Of a stretch of DNA of 64,000 bases, positions 58,696-64,000 are shown piece after piece. The stretch's first letter is position 1; the number at the start of each line of letters is the position of its first letter. Both the position numbers and the translations under genes were made by a program. Under the pieces are notes generated by a model that worked only from the letters and a program-made list of their open reading frames with translations, did not search any database and had not been told where the DNA came from. This DNA is from CAG-411 sp963643465 (lineage in GTDB: Bacteria > Bacillota > Clostridia > Lachnospirales > Lachnospiraceae), in the NCBI GenBank assembly GCA_963643465.1, contig CAVIJT010000012.1, positions 1 to 64,000 of the forward strand. The letters run 5' to 3'.

Positions 58696-59440
58696 AGAGA
58701 AAATAAGGGATTACAACATAACAAAAAAAGAATGGGTGCTTAATGGGGCAACTGTTCTTTATGGTAGTGCATCGGAACTTCGAGCAACACTTGACTATGA
58801 TTTTTCGGAAGAAAAGAAGTTTGGTTATAAGAACTTGAGCATGGAGGAGATTATTCATCACCTGGCAGTTTTTGTATCAAGACTATGGCAGATACATGTA
58901 TTTGGAGAGGGAAATACAAGAACTACAGCAGTTTTTTTCATTAAGTATGTAAGAACTCTTGGATTTGATGCAACCAACGATATTTTTGCAGAAAATGCTT
59001 GGTATTTTAGAAATGCACTTGTTAGAGCAAATTATAATGATTTAAAGAATGGTGTTCATGAAACAACTGAGCATTTGGAATTGTTTTTAAGGAATTTGTT
59101 GTTGGATGAGAAGAATGAGCTTCATAATCGTTCTATGCATATTAGTGGAAAATTTGAAGAAGTGGACATTGAAGAGCAAAAAGTGGATATTGAAGAGCAA
59201 AAAGCGGACATTCGAAACAGATTACTTACTTTTTCTGACATGATTTCAGAAAAGACAATAAATTATGCGTTAGAAATGTTTTCAAAGTGTGGAAAAAAAG
59301 AGTATTTTGGCAGAACGATAGTAGAAGATATTACCGGATTAAAATCAACAAGAGCTTCTGAGCTGATAAAATTGTTGGTAGGCAGTGATGTGATTATACC
59401 AGTGACCGGACATGGAAAAGGAAAGTATCGGTTTCGATAA
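58696..59440 (+). pseudogene. 5'-truncated Fic family protein
   Basis: The Fic core motif HVFGEGNTRTT (H-x-F-x-E-G-N-T-R) is intact, as is a C-terminal winged-helix-like end (EDITGLKSTRASELIKLL). Coding similarity runs upstream without a break to 58696 (RDYNITKKEWVLNG) and then meets a stop; no ATG is available, and the only possible starts (GTG at 58736) have a poor ribosome site. The N-terminal region of the family, including any inhibitory helix, is missing. Residues near 143-157 of the readable frame carry a repeated VDIEEQK heptad. Fic proteins AMP-ylate targets; this copy may be inactive or expressed from GTG. Confidence 0.6.
59162..59203 (+). repeat. 21-bp tandem repeat in the Fic gene
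   Basis: Two copies of GTGGAYATTGAAGAGCAAAA (59162-59182 and 59183-59203) with one base change, followed by a partial third. Encodes VDIEEQK twice between the Fic core and the C-terminal domain. Confidence 0.85.
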
Positions 59441-59473
59441 GAAATGATTATTGCTGTTGGATTTATATTTTTC

Positions 59474-59520
59474 AAAAAACGCTATACCAAGCAGGAAGAA
59501 CTTGGGATAGCGTTTTTCTT
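59474..59520 (+). terminator. terminator after the Fic gene
   Basis: AAAACGCTAT (59476-59485) pairs with ATAGCGTTTT (59507-59516), with an inner CCAAG/CTTGG stem, then T residues. Confidence 0.85.
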
Positions 59521-59652
59521 ATGATTGTCATGTATTTCTTTTTTACATAAGCACACCAATCAAATTAAGATTAAAAAAATCATGAATGACAGATATATGG
59601 ATTGATGATACAATAAATAAGGGGGACTTATGATGAAGGATTATATTTTTTC

Positions 59653-59681
59653 TTGTAACAAAGTGAAAGGTCCAATATAAT
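59653..59681 (+). promoter_or_regulatory. promoter of the GGDEF gene
   Basis: TTGTAA (59653-59658), a 17-nt spacer and TATAAT (59676-59681), 35 bp before the start. A 16-codon frame at 59630-59680 with an AAGGGGG site overlaps it and is considered chance. Confidence 0.68.
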
Positions 59682-59715
59682 AGAGATATGTGTTAAAAAG
59701 GATGAGGCGATACAT

Positions 59716-61467
59716 ATGAAAAATTTCTTATTACATAGAGAAAAAAGGATAAAAAAACCAATTACTTGCCTATATTTATTAGGTCTTTTGGGAATGTTCT
59801 CAATCATATTGGCTATTTTTCTAAGTAGACAGCAACCGGGACAGAAGATAGATGAGGCAACCTATAAAAATATCACAGCATCATGGACTTTGGATCGAGA
59901 AGGAACACAAGCGGTGGATGTGAAGAAATTGGGAGAATACATGGATGTAGAGAGTGGTGTATTGTCCATGTATTATCAGCTTCCCGAAATGGAGAAAGAT
60001 GCCAGTCTTGTGTATCGTTCCAAAGACGTATATACTCGAATACTAATTGATGAAGAAGTGATTTATGAGACAACACCATATGAATCCCAATTTTATAACA
60101 AGTCGCCTGGTAATCTTTGGAATGTGCTTACGGTCAATTCCAAATATTCAGGAAAATGTTTAGAATTACAAATTAGTATGGTGTATGATACGAAAGCCAT
60201 AACGGTAGATTGCTTATTGCTTGGTGATAAGGCGGATATTATTTTAGGACTTTTTGCAGATAATATATTTGGAATTATAGTTAGTCTGCTGCTAGTTTTA
60301 TTAGGAGTCGTTTTGATTGTTGTTGACTTTTTACCATCTTATGGGCTTGCAAAAAAACATCATGGATTATGGTGGATTGGAGTATATGCGCTTTTTACGG
60401 GAGCATGGAGTCTCATTGAAACAAATATAGTGCAATTTTGCGTTAAAGATATGCGTATTTTGCAGCTGATAGATAATATGGTTATGATGATAGACACACT
60501 TCCGCTGATTTTATATATAGATAGTGAATATAAGATATTAAAGAACAAAGCGATGCGGGCGTTGGCATATATCGGTGTGGGATATATTTTCCTTTGCGTA
60601 TTTGAACAGTATCGGGGAATAAAAGATATGCATTATATGTTGAATAATGGGCTTTACATTATGATTATCACCGATTTTGCTATGTGTATATGGCTTATAA
60701 TCCAATTCTTTAAGTTAAAAAAGGCAAAGGAACCAGTGCTGAATTGCTTTTTGATGATTATGGGATTAGTTTCTTGTTGCTCATGTAGTATTTTTGAAAC
60801 GCTTCGTTCCCTTCAAGTGGACCGAATGGATAGAGCTGGTCTTCTTCGTATTGGTATGTTGGGGCTTTGTATCTGTTTTGCCATTGGTAGCCAGGTTCAA
60901 ACCTATAAAGTGATGGAGCAGGGACTGAAATATGATTTGATTAGCAAACTTGCGTATTCGGATGGATTGACGGGTCTTGGAAACCGAACTGCTTATTTAG
61001 AACAATTGGATGAGTATGGGAAGCATCCTAAAGAAGCCATGCAGCTTGGTATTGTATATCTGGATGTGAATAATCTGAAAATAGTAAATGATAATTATGG
61101 TCATGAGTACGGAGATGAACTGATTAAGATTGTGGCTCAAATTATCGACGGTAGTTTTGGACATTTTGGAAAATCGTATCGTATTGGTGGCGATGAATTT
61201 TGTGTCTTGATAACAGATAAAGAGTTAGAGGAAAAGTACCAAAAAGGGTTAGAGATTTTCAACAATTTAATTGATGAGACAAATGGAGCAAAATCATATA
61301 TGTTTGATGTTCAGATTGCTCATGGATTCGCAATTTGTAAAGAGCTTACGTCAGAAAAGATAGAAGAAGCTATAGCAAATGCAGATTGCCAGATGTATCA
61401 CAATAAGACGGAATTGAAAAGAAAAGCAAAAAATAGGATGGTGCAGGGCAAAGTTGTGAATCAGTAG
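59716..61467 (+). CDS. membrane diguanylate cyclase (GGDEF)
   Basis: A 583-aa signalling protein. One N-terminal membrane segment, an extracytoplasmic domain of ~150 residues, then a block of about seven membrane segments (residues ~180-385), much like 7TMR-DISM receptors. The GGDEF domain begins at LAYSDGLTGLGNRTAYLEQL; the active loop is YRIGGDEFCVLI, complete for c-di-GMP synthesis. The RxxD inhibitory site before the loop is absent. The ligand is unknown. GGATGAGG precedes the ATG. Confidence 0.88.
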   Translation: MKNFLLHREKRIKKPITCLYLLGLLGMFSIILAIFLSRQQPGQKIDEATYKNITASWTLDREGTQAVDVKKLGEYMDVESGVLSMYYQLPEMEKDASLVYRSKDVYTRILIDEEVIYETTPYESQFYNKSPGNLWNVLTVNSKYSGKCLELQISMVYDTKAITVDCLLLGDKADIILGLFADNIFGIIVSLLLVLLGVVLIVVDFLPSYGLAKKHHGLWWIGVYALFTGAWSLIETNIVQFCVKDMRILQLIDNMVMMIDTLPLILYIDSEYKILKNKAMRALAYIGVGYIFLCVFEQYRGIKDMHYMLNNGLYIMIITDFAMCIWLIIQFFKLKKAKEPVLNCFLMIMGLVSCCSCSIFETLRSLQVDRMDRAGLLRIGMLGLCICFAIGSQVQTYKVMEQGLKYDLISKLAYSDGLTGLGNRTAYLEQLDEYGKHPKEAMQLGIVYLDVNNLKIVNDNYGHEYGDELIKIVAQIIDGSFGHFGKSYRIGGDEFCVLITDKELEEKYQKGLEIFNNLIDETNGAKSYMFDVQIAHGFAICKELTSEKIEEAIANADCQMYHNKTELKRKAKNRMVQGKVVNQ

Positions 61468-61488
61468 AAGGTAGGATGCAAAGAGGAT

Positions 61489-61528
61489 ATAGCGGTAATT
61501 TGCGTGGCAGTTACCGCTATTTCTTTCT
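61489..61528 (+). terminator. terminator of the GGDEF gene
   Basis: ATAGCGGTAA (61489-61498) pairs with TTACCGCTAT (61511-61520) and a T-rich run follows. Confidence 0.82.
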
Positions 61529-61568
61529 TTTATGCTGGTAATGAGAAAATGGAGAGGAGAAACAAAAA

Positions 61569-62156
61569 GTGAAACGTATTTGTAAACAATGTGGAAAAGA
61601 ATTTGAATTAACATCATCAGAGATTGATTTTTATAAAGGAAAGAATTTGGAATTACCCAAACGTTGCAAAGAATGTAGAGACAAAAAGAAACAGCCAAAT
61701 CAAATAAGCAACCCTATGCCTTTACGTGGTTTAAAAATGCCTATTATTACTGTTATCAGTGTACTTGCAGTAATTTGTGGATTTTTTGCATGGGATAAGC
61801 CACAAAGTAGTGATTATGATACAGCTCCTATAACAAGTGAATTACAAAGGAACGAGAAGAATACATCCTCTGTATCCGATGAAGAAAATACGTTATGTTT
61901 TCGAAATTCCCAGTTGTTAGAGGAACATTATGAAAAGCATGGAATGGATATGGGATTTTCTTCTGCCAAAGAGTATGAGAGTGCGGCAAGGGCAGTGGTT
62001 GCAAATTCCAATGCTCTTCACAAAATCGAAGCGGAGGATGGAGATGATGTTTACTATTTGGAAGATACAAATGAATTTGTGATTGTATCTACGGATGGGT
62101 ACATAAGAACATATTTCTGTCCAGATGGAGGAATTGATTATTATAATAGGCAATAG
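61569..62156 (+). CDS. zinc-ribbon membrane protein with toxin-like C-terminal domain
   Basis: A 195-aa protein starting at GTG with GAGGAG upstream. Residues 1-40 are a zinc ribbon (Cys 5, 8, 33, 36: ICKQCGKEF and PKRCKECRDKKK). One membrane segment follows (MPIITVISVLAVICGFFAW). The C-terminal ~85 residues run LEEHYEKHGMDMGFSSAKEY, then ALHKIEAEDGDDVYYLEDTN and EFVIVSTDGYIRTYFCPDGG; this His/Lys/Asp/Tyr pattern resembles BECR-fold ribonuclease modules of polymorphic toxins. I am unsure that it is enzymatic. No immunity gene is adjacent. Confidence 0.6.
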   Translation: MKRICKQCGKEFELTSSEIDFYKGKNLELPKRCKECRDKKKQPNQISNPMPLRGLKMPIITVISVLAVICGFFAWDKPQSSDYDTAPITSELQRNEKNTSSVSDEENTLCFRNSQLLEEHYEKHGMDMGFSSAKEYESAARAVVANSNALHKIEAEDGDDVYYLEDTNEFVIVSTDGYIRTYFCPDGGIDYYNRQ

Positions 62157-62194
62157 AGAGTTACAGATTTTTTTGATTATGAGGTTAAGTAGAT

Positions 62195-63097
62195 ATGACA
62201 CTACAACAGTTAAAATACATAGTAACAGTGGCAGAAACAGGAAACATTACAGAAGCAGCAAAGAGTTTGTTTATTTCTCAACCAAGTCTTACAAATGCCA
62301 TTCGTGAGCTTGAAAAGGAAATGCAAGTAACCATTTTTAATCGAACGAATAAAGGAGTCGTTGTTTCCAATGAAGGAGATGTGTTTCTTTCTTATGCCAG
62401 ACAGATATTAGAGCAGGTAGGACTTTTGGAAGAAAAGTATCTGAATGTGAAAAAACAAAGCCCTCGTTTTTCTGTATCCTGCCAGCACTATTCTTTTGCG
62501 GTCAATGCGTTTGTGGATGTGATCCATGAATTTGATGCGAATCAATATGATTTTACGTTGAGGGAAACACAGACTTATGAGATTATTGAAGATGTAAGTA
62601 AACGCAGAAGTGAAATCGGTATTTTATACATTTCTTCAAAGAATGAAGAAATCATTAGAAAACTTTTAAAACAGAATGATTTAAAGTTTGAAGAACTTTT
62701 TTGTGCAAACCCACATGTATTTATTAGTTCCAAACATCCATTGGCCCAAAAAGAATGTATTGCGTTAGAGGAACTGGAAGAGTATCCATACTTGTCTTTT
62801 GAGCAAGGGGAATATAATTCTTTTTATTTCTCAGAAGAAATTTTGAGTACCTTGGATCGAAAGAAAAATATAAAAGTAAGGGACCGCGCAACCTTGTTTA
62901 ATCTGGTGATTGGTTTAAATGGATATACCGTCAGTTCAGGAGTGATTAGTAAAGAATTAAATGGTGAAAATATTATAGCAAAACCTTTATTGGTGGATGA
63001 ATGTATGCACATAGGGACGATTACACAGAAAAATGTACCTCTTAGCAGATATGGAGTGGCTTATATGGAGGCGTTACAAAGACATATTAAAATGTAG
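62195..63097 (+). CDS. LysR-family transcriptional regulator
   Basis: A 300-aa regulator. N-terminal winged helix-turn-helix: TVAETGNITEAAKSLFISQP then SLTNAIRELEKEMQ. The rest is a periplasmic-binding-like effector domain (RSEIGILYISSKNEE region). It lies directly upstream of metE in the same direction, so control of methionine synthesis (MetR- or CysB-like) is plausible, but autoregulated LysR genes are normally divergent. Confidence 0.88.
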   Translation: MTLQQLKYIVTVAETGNITEAAKSLFISQPSLTNAIRELEKEMQVTIFNRTNKGVVVSNEGDVFLSYARQILEQVGLLEEKYLNVKKQSPRFSVSCQHYSFAVNAFVDVIHEFDANQYDFTLRETQTYEIIEDVSKRRSEIGILYISSKNEEIIRKLLKQNDLKFEELFCANPHVFISSKHPLAQKECIALEELEEYPYLSFEQGEYNSFYFSEEILSTLDRKKNIKVRDRATLFNLVIGLNGYTVSSGVISKELNGENIIAKPLLVDECMHIGTITQKNVPLSRYGVAYMEALQRHIKM

Positions 63098-63141
63098 CTG
63101 TAGGTGCCATTATTCTGTATACTTTTACATAGCAGCAATAT

Positions 63142-63192
63142 AAAAATAGTGGATTGAAATAGTTTAAAACTATATCAAACTGCTATTTTTTT
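63142..63192 (+). terminator. terminator after the LysR gene
   Basis: AAAAATAG (63142-63149) pairs with CTATTTTT (63183-63190), with an inner ATAGTTT/AAACTAT hairpin and a T-rich tail. Confidence 0.65.
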
Positions 63193-63331
63193 ATATTTTT
63201 CAAAATAAAGGGAAACTTATATACTACTATTCAGAAGGCGCCATTCAAATAGATAGGAATAATACAATTACATGAAAGAAGTGCAACTGTTCATGGATCT
63301 GGACAGTCACAAAGAAGTCAAGGAGGTTGCT

Positions 63332-64000
63332 ATGAAGAGTGCAGTAATCGGTTTCCCAAGAGTGGGAAAATTAAGAGAATTAAAATTTGCATCCGAAAAG
63401 TATTTTCGTGGTGATATTTCAAAGAAGGAATTAACAGAAATTGCAAAGGAAATTAAAATAGAAGATTGGAACTGTCAAAAGAAACAAGGGATTGCATACA
63501 TATCTTCCAATGACTTTTCCTATTATGATGGAATGTTAGATACTGCTGTTTTATTAGGAGCAGTACCAGAATGTTATAAGAATTTGGGATTGGATGAATT
63601 AGATACTTATTTTGCTATGGCAAGAGGCTACCAGGGAGCAGAGGGTGATGTACAGGCATTAGCTATGAAAAAATGGTTTAATACCAACTATCACTATATG
63701 GTTCCTGAACTTGGAGCAGATACAAAGATTTGTCTTTTGGGAACAAAACCTTTTGATGAATATATAGAGGCAAAACAAAACGGAATTCAAACAAAACCTG
63801 TGTTAATCGGGCCATTTACATTTTTAAAACTTGCAAGATATGAGGAGGGAAAGAAGGAGACGGATTTCGTTGAGGATATCTGTAAGGCTTATGGTGAGGC
63901 ACTAAGCAAGTTTCATGGATTAGAGGCAGAATGGGTACAGTTTGATGAGCCTGCATTGGTAACGGATTTAACAAAGGAAGATATTGCGTTATTTGAAACC
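63332..64000 (+). CDS. metE: cobalamin-independent methionine synthase, N-terminal part (cut by window edge)
   Basis: The first 223 codons, open to the window end. MKSAVIGFPRVGKLRELKFA is the MetE opening; YFAMARGYQGAEGDVQALAMKKWFNTNYHYMVPE is represented by MARGYQG and KKWFNTNYHY; GPFTFLKLA and WVQFDEPALVTDL follow. MetE transfers a methyl group from a folate polyglutamate to homocysteine. AAGGAGG lies 6 nt before the ATG. No SAM or cobalamin riboswitch is seen between 63193 and 63331; GGCGCC with flanking ATTCA repeats near 63229-63247 could be a LysR site. Confidence 0.92.
   Translation, partial: MKSAVIGFPRVGKLRELKFASEKYFRGDISKKELTEIAKEIKIEDWNCQKKQGIAYISSNDFSYYDGMLDTAVLLGAVPECYKNLGLDELDTYFAMARGYQGAEGDVQALAMKKWFNTNYHYMVPELGADTKICLLGTKPFDEYIEAKQNGIQTKPVLIGPFTFLKLARYEEGKKETDFVEDICKAYGEALSKFHGLEAEWVQFDEPALVTDLTKEDIALFET

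Noticed and set aside
59630..59680. 16-codon frame with a good ribosome site
   Set aside because: It overlaps the predicted promoter of the GGDEF gene and would lie upstream of the start of that transcript.
63193..63331. SAM or cobalamin riboswitch before metE
   Set aside because: None of the conserved blocks of the S-box or B12 element is present in the 139 bp.
1..64000. tRNA or rRNA genes, CRISPR arrays, prophage or insertion sequences
   Set aside because: I saw no cloverleaf-like segments, spaced repeats, integrase, transposase or phage structural genes.

Overview
The window looks like chromosome from an anaerobic, low-GC Gram-positive Clostridia bacterium, most likely Lachnospiraceae. 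The evidence is AT-rich DNA, strong AGGAGG-type ribosome sites, clostridial regulatory elements (CIRCE, a CsoR-type operator, a yybP-ykoY riboswitch, TTTACA Pho boxes), lipobox lipoproteins and typical gene families (DUF4342, DUF2325, CbiK, the CobA-HemD fusion). Almost every gene is on the + strand. There is no rRNA, tRNA, CRISPR array, transposase or prophage. Most of the window is conserved core chromosome, with a few decayed or accessory patches near 1.0-1.5, 3.5-3.8 and 58.2-59.4 kb.

Layout. 0.2-3.4 kb: a repeat-bearing lipoprotein, a methyltransferase, a GNAT enzyme and a probable GNAT remnant. 3.5-3.8 kb: an unannotated 48-aa minus-strand gene. 4.0-8.8 kb: two ABC-2 export systems. 8.9-11.1 kb: phosphatidylserine synthase, phosphatidylserine decarboxylase and a PAP2 membrane enzyme. 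11.2-18.8 kb: a tetrapyrrole cluster (precorrin-2 dehydrogenase, CbiK, HemA, HemC, CobA-HemD, HemB, HemL) covering the C5 pathway to the siroheme/cobalamin branch. 18.85-22.4 kb: a yybP-ykoY (Mn2+) riboswitch, a Ca2+/Na+-type exchanger, two small membrane proteins and a Na/Pi cotransporter. 22.5-30.8 kb: AlkD-like glycosylase, MATE exporter, an envelope-type two-component operon, a PIN-like protein, GNAT and a sulfotransferase-like protein. 30.9-35.9 kb: asparagine synthase and a CsoR-boxed copper ATPase with a CopZ-like C-terminal domain. 36-45.3 kb: PncB, polyphosphate kinase, phosphofructokinase, glycogen synthase and a CIRCE-controlled Lon.

45.3-55.5 kb is a phosphate island: pstSCAB-phoU, a second Na/Pi cotransporter, a PhoB/PhoR-type pair and a small unknown gene. 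Three promoters share the same TTTACA-N5-TTTACA-N17-TTTACA/G layout, which suggests one local Pho regulon; ppk may have a variant. 55.5-64 kb: queF-queC behind a structured leader, RlmD, an ArsC/Spx-like protein, a 5'-truncated Fic protein, a membrane GGDEF protein, a zinc-ribbon protein with a toxin-like C-terminus, a LysR regulator and the first 223 codons of metE.

The best leads are the circularly permuted PstS; the CopA-CopZ fusion with an internal ribosome site; the repeated Pho-box architecture that includes an unknown gene; CIRCE on lon; the pseudoknot-capable queF leader; and the 48-aa protein ending in a Gly/Pro-rich tail.
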